The notes beneath the pieces were generated by a model. The model was not told the DNA's origin. It made no database searches and saw nothing but the letters and a program-made list of their open reading frames with translations. From Bacteroidales bacterium (GTDB lineage Bacteria > Bacteroidota > Bacteroidia > Bacteroidales > Lentimicrobiaceae), in NCBI GenBank assembly GCA_016709025.1, contig JADJEQ010000016.1, forward strand, positions 186,001 through 250,000: a stretch of 64,000 nt of DNA, given 5' to 3'. The position numbers and the translations under genes were made by a program. Numbering within the stretch: position 1 is the stretch's first letter; each line of letters starts with the position of its first letter. This document shows, in pieces, positions 46,678 to 55,800 of this stretch.

Positions 46678-47344
46678 GTTTTTAGCAAGTTATGATGATT
46701 AATCCGATTTCGAAAGGGCGACAAAGTTATAAAAATCTGCACAATAACAAAACCCGCCGGTAAAATTGATTCAATTATTCGGATTGGCTTCGCTAATAGA
46801 GGTTGGAAGTCAGAAGCCGGAGGCCGGTCGATTGGAGGTAAGAATTAGGAAGTAAGAGGTAAGACCTATGTTATGAGGGAAGAATAAGAAGTGAGTAATG
46901 AGTAGGGAGAGGGGAGGAGGAGAGGTGAGAAGGGGGAGGGGAAGGGGGGGAGAAGGGGAGAGTGTGAGAAGGCAAGACGAAGAGGTAAGAATGAGTGAGA
47001 AAGGGGGAGTAGGAGAGGGGGAGGGGAAAGGGGGAAGCAATTTGATGAATAAAAGGGAAAGGAGAGCAATTCATAATCAGCCTTTAGCAATCCAAGGGGG
47101 AGCTCAGCGCAGCTAATCCGAAATTGGAGGACGGAAGTCAGATGAAAAATGAGATAAGAAGTAAGAGGTAAGAAGTAGGAATTTGAATAAGTAGGCATCG
47201 TCCCCCGTTATCAGAATGCATTTGGAAATTAGAAATTAGAGATTAGATATTAGATATTTCTTTCATTTCCCCTTGTCCCCATTTCCCCATTTCCCCTTGT
47301 CTGTTGATTCGAAGACGAAAATATGCCGGTCATGCTCTGAGCCC
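46678..47344. repeat. Long intergenic region with purine-rich repeats
   Basis: After about 120 bp that probably hold the promoter of the EF-G paralogue, the plus strand becomes strongly purine-rich. GGAAGTC / GGAGG units run from 46797 to 46835, and a G/A tract with many GGGGA units runs from about 46895 to 47045. AGAAGTAAGAGGTAAG-type units continue to 47190. Frames through it translate to Ser/Pro/Leu-rich nonsense. No gene is supported. Confidence 0.7.
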
Positions 47345-48268
47345 TTAGTCGAGTTCAATATCAAACTGTACAAGTTGGGAGAACTGCCGGATACGGTCGT
47401 TCAGATCGCCGTTGTTGATGGCCTGCAGCCCTTCGGTTCCGAATTTTTCAACGGTAAAGGAGGCCATGGCAGAGCCGAAAATAATGGCCCGTTTCATGTT
47501 TTCAAACGAAATATCGCCTGTTTTGGCCAGGTAGCCGATAAATCCACCGGCAAAGGTATCGCCGGCTCCGGTCGGGTCAAAGACTTCTTCCAGCGGAAGC
47601 GCAGGGGCAAAGAAAACACTTTCGTTGTTGAATAACAGCGCTCCGTGCTCTCCTTTTTTGATGACCAGGTACTTCGGGCCCATTGCAATGATCTTTCGGG
47701 CAGCCCTGATCAGGGAGTATTCTCCCGACAACTGTCTGGCTTCTTCGTCGTTGATGGTAAGTACATCCACCATACCAATCACTTTCAGCAGGTCGTCCCA
47801 GGCGGTGTTCATCCAGTAATTCATGGTATCCATCACGATGAGCCTTGGCCGCACGGGAAATTGCTCAATCACGCGTTGCTGAATCTGGGGTGTAAGATTG
47901 CCCAGCATCAGGAAATTGCTGTCTTTATATGATTCCGGCAGTACCGGGTCGAAATCAGCAAGAACGTTCAGGTCCGTAACCAGGGTATCGCGACTATTCA
48001 TATCGTTGTGGTAACGACCGGCCCAAAAGAAGGTTTTTCCCTCTGGTATCACCTTGATTCCATCGGTATCAATGCCGAAATTGTTCATCAGATCAAGGTA
48101 TTCCTGAGGGAAATCACCGCCGACGACTGAGACAATCCTGGCATCAACATTTAGTTTACCGGCAGCAATCCCGATGTAGGTTGCGGCTCCTCCAAGTATT
48201 TTATCGGTTTTCCCGAAAGGGGTTTCAATGGCATCGAAGGCAACGGTGCCTACTACAACTAAGCTCAT
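47345..48268 (-). CDS. PfkB family carbohydrate/nucleoside kinase
   Basis: The 307-residue protein shows the ribokinase-type fold. Near the N-terminus is the glycine-rich GGAATYIGIAAGKLNVDARI. The C-terminal signature DPTGAGDTFAGGFIGYLA carries the catalytic Asp and anion hole. A segment TFFWAGRYHNDMNSRDTLVT is typical of a Bacteroidota subgroup often annotated only as sugar kinase. It transfers phosphate from ATP to a sugar, nucleoside or related alcohol. The substrate is not evident. There is no linked transporter or regulator. A short AAAGTNNAAAG array follows upstream. Confidence 0.9.
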   Translation of the reverse strand: MSLVVVGTVAFDAIETPFGKTDKILGGAATYIGIAAGKLNVDARIVSVVGGDFPQEYLDLMNNFGIDTDGIKVIPEGKTFFWAGRYHNDMNSRDTLVTDLNVLADFDPVLPESYKDSNFLMLGNLTPQIQQRVIEQFPVRPRLIVMDTMNYWMNTAWDDLLKVIGMVDVLTINDEEARQLSGEYSLIRAARKIIAMGPKYLVIKKGEHGALLFNNESVFFAPALPLEEVFDPTGAGDTFAGGFIGYLAKTGDISFENMKRAIIFGSAMASFTVEKFGTEGLQAINNGDLNDRIRQFSQLVQFDIELD

Positions 48269-48559
48269 GGGGTGTGAAGTCTAAAGTAAAAAGTAAAAAG
48301 TCTAAAGTGAAAAGCTCAAAGCTCAAAGCTCAAAACACAAAGTAAAAAAGTCAGTGTGAATAGTCATAAACCAGAACGACTACATATGCATAGCACTACA
48401 GCTTAAATAGTTGCGCAATGATGTCTTAAAATGAGATCGTGTTTTTAAGCGCGTGCAAAGGTATGGAATTATTGGAGCCAACCAGATCAATAGTCAGACT
48501 TTATAAATTCTGTTTTTCAAAGTGTTAAAGTCCAGGGAATATAATGGATGCAATACTAC
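48269..48559. repeat. Intergenic region with AAAGTCTAAAGT / AAAGCTCA units
   Basis: From 48279 to 48345 the sequence repeats AAAGTAAA, AAAGTCT and AAGCTCA units of 7-8 bp. The remainder, to 48559, shows no gene. It lies between the kinase and DUF423 genes, both on the minus strand. Confidence 0.65.
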
Positions 48560-48961
48560 TCAGCTCCCGGCTTCTGCTTTCACCCTGACCGCTGTGAAAA
48601 TCAGTAATATCCAGCCGGCAATAAACATCAGGCCACCGAGGGGAGTAACCGGTCCCATCCACGACCATGTCCAGCCTGTAATTTCACGTGTTGAAAGCAG
48701 GTAGATGGATCCGCTGAAAAAAATCACTCCTGTCAGAAAAGCGAAAAATGCTATCCGGAAAAGTCTGACATGAAACCTTGTGGGCAAGGCTGCCATTATC
48801 AGAATTGCCAGGGCATGGTACATCTGATACTGTACTCCGGTTTGGAAGCTGGTTAAAGCAGCCGGACTAAGATTCTGTTTCAGCCAGTGAGCGCCCAGTG
48901 CCCCCAGCGCAACCGAAAGCCCTGCAAGTATACTGCCCGTGATCAGAAGATTTTTTGTCAT
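48560..48961 (-). CDS. DUF423 (YgdD/TMEM256-like) membrane protein
   Basis: The 133-residue protein has four membrane spans and the DUF423 pattern: the first span with GLSVALGALGAHWLK, then FQTGVQYQMYHALAILIMA, GVIFFSGSIYLLS and GPVTPLGGLMFIAGWILL. The conserved His-Ala-Leu and Gly-Gly positions are present. The family is widespread and its function is unknown. The length is exactly that expected. Confidence 0.92.
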   Translation of the reverse strand: MTKNLLITGSILAGLSVALGALGAHWLKQNLSPAALTSFQTGVQYQMYHALAILIMAALPTRFHVRLFRIAFFAFLTGVIFFSGSIYLLSTREITGWTWSWMGPVTPLGGLMFIAGWILLIFTAVRVKAEAGS

Positions 48962-49089
48962 TTGAATGATATTTTAAGAGATAGTCTCTTGAGTTAAATT
49001 ACCCCCTGATTGATTTAATACAATTTACCAAAAGTATATAAAAAACAGTCCCTGATATCCAATAATTACGACTCCTGGTAAACAGATTG

Positions 49090-49771
49090 TCAGGTTTTGA
49101 GATAGGTGGCATCAACATCAGCATGTATTTCGACAATGTAATGCTGGAAGAGCCCGGGCCTTATGGGCCATCCATCGGAATCCCCGGAAGTTCCGTTTTA
49201 GGCTGGGATGTTGATATGGACACAAAAGACGGGTAATCTAATCATTGCTCCACTTCCCGCTGGTGAGCGGCCCTGCATGGTTGAGGCAGGATGATAAATG
49301 TTGCATATACCGGGGTGGAAGCACATTCCCTGATGGTTTCGCAACCCTGTTGGGTCCGGATATCCCTGTTTCCAATGCGGCATATATAGTATTCTTTTCA
49401 ACCTTGAAACCAGTGAATATTCCTTCAGCGGCGTCGATAAATGCTTCCTGCTTATCGGTATCACCGGAACCGCGTTACCGCCTGGTTTCGGATATGGTCC
49501 CGATGTTGATATGTTAACCAACGATGGCATCATTTATACATTGCCCGGTTACAAATTTACCGATGGAGAACCTGTGTTCAGGCATGACGCAAACCCGGAT
49601 TTAACATGGGGCGGTTTCACCTTTCCGGATGGCATGGCAGTTCCCGGAGTAGGCCCCATACCGTTTGTTGACGGAACATACAGTGTTACATTTAATCAGA
49701 GTAACGGTAAATACAGTTTTACCTACCCCGAAACCGGAATTCCTGGCACGATAAGCCCTGATCAGGCTTGA
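49090..49771 (+). pseudogene. Decayed tandem-repeat surface protein, SusE/SusF-like
   Basis: Three reading frames together encode two to three copies of one domain. The first ends GSSVLGWDVDMDTKDG (49190). The second has WLRQDDKCCIYRGGSTFPDG (49265). The third is intact at 49511-49771 and reads MLTNDGIIYTLPGYKFTDGE, then HDANPDLTWGGFTFPDGMAV and GTYSVTFNQSNGKYSF. The order strand, LTWGG, FPDG, GTYSVTFN matches the starch-binding-like repeats of SusE/SusF proteins. There is no start, signal or N-terminal half, and stops and shifts separate the units, so this looks like the 3' remnant of a larger gene. Confidence 0.6.
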
Positions 49772-50022
49772 CTTAACAAAACCCTGCGTTCGTTTACCCA
49801 AACCCTACGTTCGTTTATTTCTTTCATTACTTCTTTTACAGTGAACTAACTTTATATTCTAAAAGAGGATGCCGGCATGGGAATCCCCTTGCTGTAAAAT
49901 CTATAAAACCTGCCGCATCTATCCTGAAACTATCCGACAGATAATTAGAATTAAGACTTTTTGCTACCGGTAATCGAACAATAGTTAATCAATTTTCAAT
50001 TACACCCATCAAGAACTTTGCT
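49772..50022. other. Intergenic region upstream of the NarL-type kinase
   Basis: A short direct repeat (ACCCTGCGTTCGTTTA and ACCCTACGTTCGTTTA, 49781-49818) is the only structure I see. The following 200 bp are AT-rich and probably carry the kinase promoter. Confidence 0.45.
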
Positions 50023-51441
50023 TTGAGAACATTAACGCTTTTTTTCTGCAGCTTTTTGCTGGCTGCACCAGCGCAGGTAAAAATTATTCGTGGGCCGGCT
50101 GAAACAGGCGATTATCCTAAAGCAGGTGTGTATTATTTAAAATCAGTTTCAATATCAGAATCATTTGGAAATGTAAGGCATGGAAAGGTTGATTCTGCAT
50201 ATTTCTGTAACAAAGAAAGCGGAACTCCTGATGACACCAACAACACCAGGGAGATTCGCGATCCGTTGGCCCGCAGAGAAGCCGAAATTGAATACAGCAA
50301 AAAGGGAAAAATTATTTCATCCCATAAGGAGGTAAGTGATAGTGACGCTTTAGATGCAAATTCAGAATTGCAGCAACAGCTCCTTCCTGCCCGCACCAGA
50401 GAACAGAAAATCGAATTGAAGCATAAAGCTCTGGATAACAGCCAGAAAGAGACAGATATGCACGACATTGCCTACCTGAAAAGAATGGCGGAATTGGATG
50501 TGGTGAAACTGGAAAAGCAGGACAACGAAAAGCAACTCAAGCTTTCAGGACAAACGTTTGCCTTGCAAAACCAGAAGGTCAGCAAGCGGGAACTGGAGCG
50601 AAACCTTCTTATTGCGGGTGTATTTCTCAGCCTCTTATCAATCTTCCTGATCTTCCGCATATACCGCAATCAGCGCAGGTCCAATATCAGGCAGAAGGAA
50701 CTCAACAGCGAAATCAGGTGGGCGAATGAAGAACTGAACATGAAGAACAAAAGGCTGGCCATTGCACTCAGAGACCTTAAGGAGACGCAGACACAGTTGG
50801 TGGAGACCGAAAAGCAAAAAGAAACGGAGGTTATAAGGCGTCGTATTGCACAGGATATCCATGACGACATCAGCTCCGGTCTTACCCGTATTGCCTGGTT
50901 AAGCGAACTGGCCCGAGAAAAGGCCAGGAGCGGGCTGTTGGCCGATGCCGAAAATACCCTTGAAAAAATACTGACTTCCTCAAGAGAGACTGTTGACCGG
51001 CTGGGAGAGATCATCTGGGCCGTCAATCCCGACAGGGACAACCTCGAAGGTTTCTTTGCTTACCTGAGGAGTTACATCGCTAAATTTTTCGAGGACTCAG
51101 GTTATGAGGTAACGCTTGATTTCCCAATTCAAAGGCCCGACCTGAAGTTTAACCCTGATTTAAAACGCACCCTGTTTCTTGTGTTGAAGGAAGCGCTTCA
51201 CAATATTGCCAAACACTCCGAGGCTCAGAAGATAGCCGTGACTTTTTATTGTCCTGATCACCGTTTTAGAATCATCATCACCGACGACGGGAAGGGCTTT
51301 GACCCGGCTGCTGTGGAGTTGAAAAGCAACGGGCTGAGGAATATGCAGAAGAGGATGGAGAGCGTTGGCGGCAAGATTGAAATTGAGAGCAAGCCGAATG
51401 AAGGAACCATAGTGCAACTGTCAGGTGAAGTTTATAGTTAA
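50023..51441 (+). CDS. Sensor histidine kinase, NarL/LuxR-pair type (HisKA_3)
   Basis: The frame begins at TTG 50023 (MRTLTLFFCSFLLAAPAQV, a signal-like start). A short extracytoplasmic region with a long coiled coil follows, then one membrane span (IAGVFLSLLSIFLIFRIYR, near residue 200) and a cytoplasmic coiled coil. The dimerisation and phosphoacceptor site is RRRIAQDIHDDISSGLTRIA, with the phosphorylated His in IHDD. The HATPase has EALHNIAKHSEA, DDGKGFDP and NGLRNMQKR. The sensor part is much shorter than in the usual TPR-containing kinases of Bacteroidota. The response regulator at 51563 is the evident partner. Confidence 0.9.
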   Translation: MRTLTLFFCSFLLAAPAQVKIIRGPAETGDYPKAGVYYLKSVSISESFGNVRHGKVDSAYFCNKESGTPDDTNNTREIRDPLARREAEIEYSKKGKIISSHKEVSDSDALDANSELQQQLLPARTREQKIELKHKALDNSQKETDMHDIAYLKRMAELDVVKLEKQDNEKQLKLSGQTFALQNQKVSKRELERNLLIAGVFLSLLSIFLIFRIYRNQRRSNIRQKELNSEIRWANEELNMKNKRLAIALRDLKETQTQLVETEKQKETEVIRRRIAQDIHDDISSGLTRIAWLSELAREKARSGLLADAENTLEKILTSSRETVDRLGEIIWAVNPDRDNLEGFFAYLRSYIAKFFEDSGYEVTLDFPIQRPDLKFNPDLKRTLFLVLKEALHNIAKHSEAQKIAVTFYCPDHRFRIIITDDGKGFDPAAVELKSNGLRNMQKRMESVGGKIEIESKPNEGTIVQLSGEVYS

Positions 51442-51562
51442 AGCAGTTCAAGCTCTTTCCACAGGCAGGTAAATCTGAAACTCCGAAAACTCATAAATAT
51501 CTACTTATATGTGATTGCATGTCACCATTTTTATGTTTTAAATTTACTTAAAAAATCAGGTT

Positions 51563-52198
51563 ATGGCACCGATACAGATTGTGTTAGTTGAGGACGATGA
51601 CGAAATCAGGGATTCGATAGAATTGTTTCTTTCAAAGCCTGAAGATTTTCGTATCGTGGGATCGTACGGCTCAGCCGAGGAGTTTATCGAGGCATTTGAA
51701 GAGTCGCATATAAATGTGGTGCTTATGGATATTAACCTGCCGGGTATGAATGGCATTGAATGCGTCAGGATAATGAAGCCACAGAATGAATCCGTTCAAT
51801 ATCTGATGTGCACGGTTCACGAGGACCAGGACAAAACCTTTGAGGCATTGTGCGCCGGGGCTACCGGCTATATCCTGAAAAATGCCACCCCTGCCCAGCT
51901 TGTTGAGGCCGTGCGGGATATTGCCCGGGGAGGTTCGCCGATGTCGCCGCAAATAGCAAGGTATGTTTTGAAAGAGTTCCAGTTGCAGCACCAGAACCTG
52001 GATTTACTCCAGAATTTCACCCAGCGCGAGAAGGAACTGGTAATAGCCCTTTCCAAAGGATTTCAGTACAAGGAAATCGCCGATCAGATGTTGATCAGCC
52101 TTGAGACGGTGAGGACCTATGTGAGGAAAATCTATGAAAAGCTGCAGGTACACTCGCGCACAGATGCCATCAATAAGGTTTTCGGGCAGAATTACTGA
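51563..52198 (+). CDS. NarL/LuxR family response regulator
   Basis: The 211-residue protein has an N-terminal receiver domain. The acidic pair is in VEDDDEIRDS, the phosphorylated Asp in VVLMDINLPGMNG (about residue 55), and the conserved Lys in GYILKNATPAQ. The C-terminal LuxR-type helix-turn-helix reads FTQREKELVIALSKGFQYKE, then LISLETVRTYVRKIYEKL. It is 120 bp downstream of the kinase and should be phosphorylated by it, then bind DNA as a dimer. Target genes are unknown. The secreted proteins at 52.6-54.8 kb are candidates by proximity only. Confidence 0.94.
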   Translation: MAPIQIVLVEDDDEIRDSIELFLSKPEDFRIVGSYGSAEEFIEAFEESHINVVLMDINLPGMNGIECVRIMKPQNESVQYLMCTVHEDQDKTFEALCAGATGYILKNATPAQLVEAVRDIARGGSPMSPQIARYVLKEFQLQHQNLDLLQNFTQREKELVIALSKGFQYKEIADQMLISLETVRTYVRKIYEKLQVHSRTDAINKVFGQNY

Positions 52199-52638
52199 TA
52201 GCATACCGTTCTGATACGTGCAGTGTTAATCCTTATTCCCGGTTTGCTTCAAAGCAATGGCAAACAAGCATGTATCCCAAGAAGTTAACCTTTATCACCC
52301 ATCCTGAAAACAAATTTTATAATAACATAAAAATCAGCTACATGACATTGTTTTCAATTCTCTTATTTTCGCCTGGCCGGAAATAAACCAAACCCTGGTC
52401 AGACCCTGCAGGCATAGGGATAATCTCAAATTCCACTTTCCCTTATCCCTTTCCCCCCTTCTCCTTTTCTTTCTTAGCTCTTTCCCTCCCTCATTTATCT
52501 ACTTTCATGCGATTGACAGCCTGTTTTTAATGGATTAAATTTGTATTACTATACTGAAAATCAATTATTTTAATAGTCTTTCTCAAAAGAATACTCCCTC
52601 TACGTATACCGGGATTTTTACCAAAATCCATCAAAATT
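52199..52638. other. Intergenic region after the response regulator
   Basis: I see no gene. A pyrimidine-rich stretch (CCCTTATCCCTTTCCCCCC-like) occurs at 52440-52495. The last 100 bp are AT-rich and should hold the promoter of the gene fragment at 52639. Confidence 0.4.
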
Positions 52639-53070
52639 ATGAGAAAGTTGATCTACTTATTGGCCTGCATAGCAGGAACTCTGTTATTCATGCTTTCCGC
52701 AAATGCACAATTATCGCATGAGCTCGATTGGGCAAAACAAATTCAACCAAATGGTGGTAAGATGCCCCGTGATCTCGTAACTGATATATCGGGGAATATT
52801 ATTTCGACTGGTAATTTTACGCTGAGCTTTGATTTTGAACCGGTACCAGCTCCTTTTTACCTGAAGAGTCAAACCTGTTATGAAAGGGAAATTTTTGTTC
52901 AGAAACCCGATCCTGAAGGCGACCTGAAGTGGGTGCTGCAATTCGGGGCTAATACCGGTGAACTGGAAGATATGGCTACCATTCGTTAGGGAGGAGATGG
53001 GGATCTGTATGCCTCCGGAGATTATGGAGGACGCTTGATGCAGATCCTGGTTCCGGTGAAGTATGGCTAA
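52639..53070 (+). pseudogene. Truncated SBBP-type beta-propeller protein
   Basis: A signal peptide (MRKLIYLLACIAGTLLFMLS, then ANA before QL) precedes one propeller-like repeat: LDWAKQI, then RDLVTDISGNIISTGNF, SFDFEPVPAPF, EIFVQKPDPEGDLKWVLQFG. A TAG stops the frame at 52987. The same frame continues with the opening of a next repeat (GGDGDLYASGDYGG) before ending at about 53068. Such proteins normally carry many repeats and a sorting domain. This copy therefore looks truncated, or is a remnant ending in a premature stop. Confidence 0.6.
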
Positions 53071-53135
53071 CAGCTGCAGGTATTGGAAATCATTGAAAAA
53101 CAAACCGGACCGGTTTGATTCAAAAATCTGAAATC

Positions 53136-53636
53136 ATGAAAACAACGCTGTTTTTACTTTTTATGATGTTCAGCAGCCCCTGTCTTCTGTCGCAGCCGGC
53201 TGAAAGGCCAGGGGCTCAATTGCGCGATCTGAATGGGAAACTCATTCCTTTTTCAGAGGTCCTCCTGCCCGGGCATCCTGTGATTGTAATACTCTGGAAA
53301 ACAGGGAATTCAAAATGCTGCGAAAATCTTGAAACAGTTCAGTCAGCCTGGATGAGCGAACTGAAAGACAAAGGGGTAAATTTTATTGCCGTTTGCGAGG
53401 ACTGTTCGGGCTCATGGAGTCATGTGAAGCCCATCGTTGCCGGCAGGGACTGGGAATTTGAGGTTTATATTGATGTAAATGGTGATTTTAAACGCTCCGT
53501 GGGTGTCAGTGTTATTCCCAGTACCCTTCTCTACGATTCACAGCAAAACCTGATCTGCAATCATCCCGGCTGGTGCTCGGGCAATGAAGAACTGGTGTGT
53601 GAGAAGATAATCAGCAAACTGGAGAATGTAAAGTGA
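53136..53636 (+). CDS. Secreted thioredoxin-fold (TlpA/AhpC-like) protein
   Basis: The start at 53136 gives a signal peptide (MKTTLFLLFMMFSSPCLLS, before QP). An in-frame Met at 53115 adds seven residues. The mature domain has the thioredoxin-like order: a strand VIVILWKTGNSKCC at the place of the active-site loop, GVNFIAVCEDCSG, EVYIDVNGDFKRSVGV and the cis-Pro region VSVIPSTLLYDS. In place of a W-C-x-x-C motif it has KTGNSKCCENL, with two adjacent Cys. Redox activity is thus uncertain. It is probably periplasmic. Confidence 0.75.
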   Translation: MKTTLFLLFMMFSSPCLLSQPAERPGAQLRDLNGKLIPFSEVLLPGHPVIVILWKTGNSKCCENLETVQSAWMSELKDKGVNFIAVCEDCSGSWSHVKPIVAGRDWEFEVYIDVNGDFKRSVGVSVIPSTLLYDSQQNLICNHPGWCSGNEELVCEKIISKLENVK

Positions 53637-53703
53637 TAAAGTAAAAGGCAGACCAAAAAACAAACTTCAGGAAGTCATTTCAAATCCACCTAACTCCAAA
53701 ACG

Positions 53704-53805
53704 ATGGAAACATTTAAACGCTATATCAATAACAAGGCCACCGGATCGTTTCTCGCATTCTTATTTTTAATCATTCTGGCGATCCTTGCATTTGTTTTCT
53801 TCTGA
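53704..53805 (+). CDS. Very small membrane protein (33 residues)
   Basis: An ATG at 53704 opens a 33-codon frame ending TGA 53803-53805. It has a basic start (METFKRYINNKATG) followed by one clear membrane helix (SFLAFLFLIILAILAFVFF, quoted without the leading residues). The composition is typical of a real single-span miniprotein, and the gene lies between two secreted-protein genes on the same strand. There is no homology I can name. Chance occurrence cannot be ruled out. Confidence 0.45.
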   Translation: METFKRYINNKATGSFLAFLFLIILAILAFVFF

Positions 53806-54029
53806 AATCACCGGAAATATCCGGTTTACGGAAATCAGGTAACCTTATAAAAATGAGTCCAAATGAAAACCGGAATTCAACTCATTCCACCAATACGGCC
53901 TCCCTAAGCGTTCACATGACTTATTCGGAATTTTTTTTGATGGCTGATACATTTTACCATAGGCCATCGGATTAAAACAGGAAAGACTGAAATAGTATGA
54001 ACGGATTTATTCACTTAAAATTCAGAACC

Positions 54030-54824
54030 ATGAAAACATTCAAATACCTGGGAATCGCATTGCTGGCAGGATCCTTTCTGTTCACAGCATGTACAAAAGA
54101 TGAAGTTCTTCCACCATCAGAACAGCAGAATTCTGAAATTATTCAGTCCACACTTGATCCACCAACAGTGGACTACAAGAAAAACTGGACCGACAATTTT
54201 TCTTATGCCAATTGCCTTGCCGAAAGATGGAACCTTTATGGTTATCCTCAATCCGGATGGGTGCCCAACGCTTGTGGCCGGAAGGGTCTGTTTATCAACA
54301 ACGGATTGTACCCGCAGGGCAGTTTTGCCGTTTCAAAAATGTATGTCGGTTCTTCCGCTGGTTATACCATTGAATCGGATGTATGCATCGATCGGCAAAC
54401 CAATTCGGGTATTGTGGTCAGCTCTGAAATCGGTGTGTCCAGGCATCCAAATTCTGCTGAGACAGGAATCTCCATGCGACTCATTTATTTCGGGTATCAT
54501 GCGACCAATGTCCCTCCGGAATACCAGAATAAAACCTTTCTGGTGATGAAAGCACTTGCAGATGGGGGGAACTTTATGTATTCAGGCAATTATACTTACC
54601 CGGTGGGTATTTTCCCCGGAAGCTGGCATAAAATGCAGATCAGAATCGATCAGTTCCATTTTGTTAGTTTCATCCTTGATAATGTAACCATCTGGAAGCC
54701 GGAGTATCCTTTGGATAATTCCATGCTGCAGGACAACCATGTAGTGCTTGGATATACCTCACCCGGCACCATTGGGAAAGCTTACCATGACTATATGAAA
54801 GTAATGTATCCTACGCCTGATTAA
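54030..54824 (+). CDS. Lipoprotein with a concanavalin A-like (LamG-type) domain
   Basis: The start at 54030 gives MKTFKYLGIALLAGSFLFTA followed by the lipidated Cys and Thr-Lys-Asp, a Bacteroidota outer-membrane lipoprotein signal. An earlier in-frame Met at 53997 would add 11 residues before the signal. The mature part has beta-sandwich features of LamG/laminarinase-like folds: WTDNFSYANCLAERWNLYGY, YTIESDVCIDRQTNSGIVVS, GSWHKMQIRIDQFHFVSFIL and a final GKAYHDYMKVMYPTPD. There is no catalytic motif. It probably binds a surface polymer. A terminator follows at 54897. Confidence 0.65.
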   Translation: MKTFKYLGIALLAGSFLFTACTKDEVLPPSEQQNSEIIQSTLDPPTVDYKKNWTDNFSYANCLAERWNLYGYPQSGWVPNACGRKGLFINNGLYPQGSFAVSKMYVGSSAGYTIESDVCIDRQTNSGIVVSSEIGVSRHPNSAETGISMRLIYFGYHATNVPPEYQNKTFLVMKALADGGNFMYSGNYTYPVGIFPGSWHKMQIRIDQFHFVSFILDNVTIWKPEYPLDNSMLQDNHVVLGYTSPGTIGKAYHDYMKVMYPTPD

Positions 54825-54896
54825 TTCAGTTGGCTGAACCAGCCGTAACTTAAAACTAAATACTATGCCGGGAAAATGCTGTTTCAAATTTCTGCC

Positions 54897-54934
54897 GGAG
54901 GCTGTTGCATAAACGTAGCAGCCTCCCTTTTTTT
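54897..54934 (+). terminator. Rho-independent terminator after the LamG-like lipoprotein
   Basis: The stem GGAGGCTG (54897-54904) pairs with CAGCCTCC (54919-54926) around a short loop and is followed by seven T. It lies about 70 bp after the stop at 54824. Confidence 0.8.
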
Positions 54935-55065
54935 AACCTTTTCCGTTTCTCCGGAAGGATGAACCCTTTGAATTAATTAGAACCGAAGATGATATTCAGG
55001 GCTTTCTCCCCTGGAATCCCAAGCGATTTAATTTGAATACCATAAAGATCATGTTAATTATCCGG

Positions 55066-55731
55066 TTACTTTCCCGCCAACATCCGGATATCATTTAATT
55101 CCAGCACCTGTTTGTCATAACCTGATTTTACCACATGAACCATCGCCTGCCCGACTTCACCGAGCGTACCGAAATAGCTGGGAAAGAGCTGACGGAGAGC
55201 AGGGTATAGCCAGGTGAAGTACTTGTATGAGGGCAATACATTTTTTAACCCTTTGGTTGGCAACATAAAAGCCGGACGGAAGGCATAAACCGCTTTAAAG
55301 GGAAGTTTCATCAGGTCGTTTTCTGTTTTCCCCTTAACCCTGGCCCACATCATCCTCCCTTTTTCGCTGCTGTCTGTTCCGGAGCCGGAAACATAGCAAA
55401 ACACCATACCAGGATTCAGCCTGCATAATGTTTGTGCAAAATTCAGGGTCAGGGTGTAGGTTAACCGGGTGTATTCCGGTTCCTTCATCCCGACAGAGGA
55501 GACCCCGGCACAGAAATAACAGGCATTGTAGCCGGTTAGTCCCATTTCAATAGAAGACAGATCAAAAAAATCGGCATGTATAACTTCTTTCAGCTTAGGG
55601 TGAATGACGCCACATGGTTTCCGGTTGATGACCAGGATGGATTCAACATCAGGGTGCAACAGGCATTCGTGAAGCACGCCTTCGCCCACCATACCGGTGG
55701 CACCGGTGATGATAGCTCTTATCTTTTGCAT
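55066..55731 (-). CDS. NAD(P)-binding epimerase-like protein (atypical SDR, NmrA/HTATIP2-like)
   Basis: The 221-residue protein has the nucleotide-binding motif IITGATGMVGEGVLHECL at residues 7-24. Further features include the strand ESILVINRKPC, CYFCAGVSSVGM and a VFCYVSGSGTDSSEKGRMMW active-site region in which Ser and Lys may be catalytic, although the YxxxK motif is replaced by MWARVKGK. It resembles small atypical SDRs of the NAD(P)H-binding family. The substrate is unknown. It is the last gene of a TetR-headed operon, 69 bp after the hydrolase. Confidence 0.8.
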   Translation of the reverse strand: MQKIRAIITGATGMVGEGVLHECLLHPDVESILVINRKPCGVIHPKLKEVIHADFFDLSSIEMGLTGYNACYFCAGVSSVGMKEPEYTRLTYTLTLNFAQTLCRLNPGMVFCYVSGSGTDSSEKGRMMWARVKGKTENDLMKLPFKAVYAFRPAFMLPTKGLKNVLPSYKYFTWLYPALRQLFPSYFGTLGEVGQAMVHVVKSGYDKQVLELNDIRMLAGK

Positions 55732-55800
55732 AGTATCCGGGGTTGATGGTTAATACAAAAGTAAGCATTTGAAAGGTTGAAAATGAAAGGTGAGGATTTG

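Noticed and set aside
46810..47198. Ser/Pro/Leu-rich minus-strand frames
   Set aside because: They come from low-complexity purine/pyrimidine repeats and have no protein-like features.
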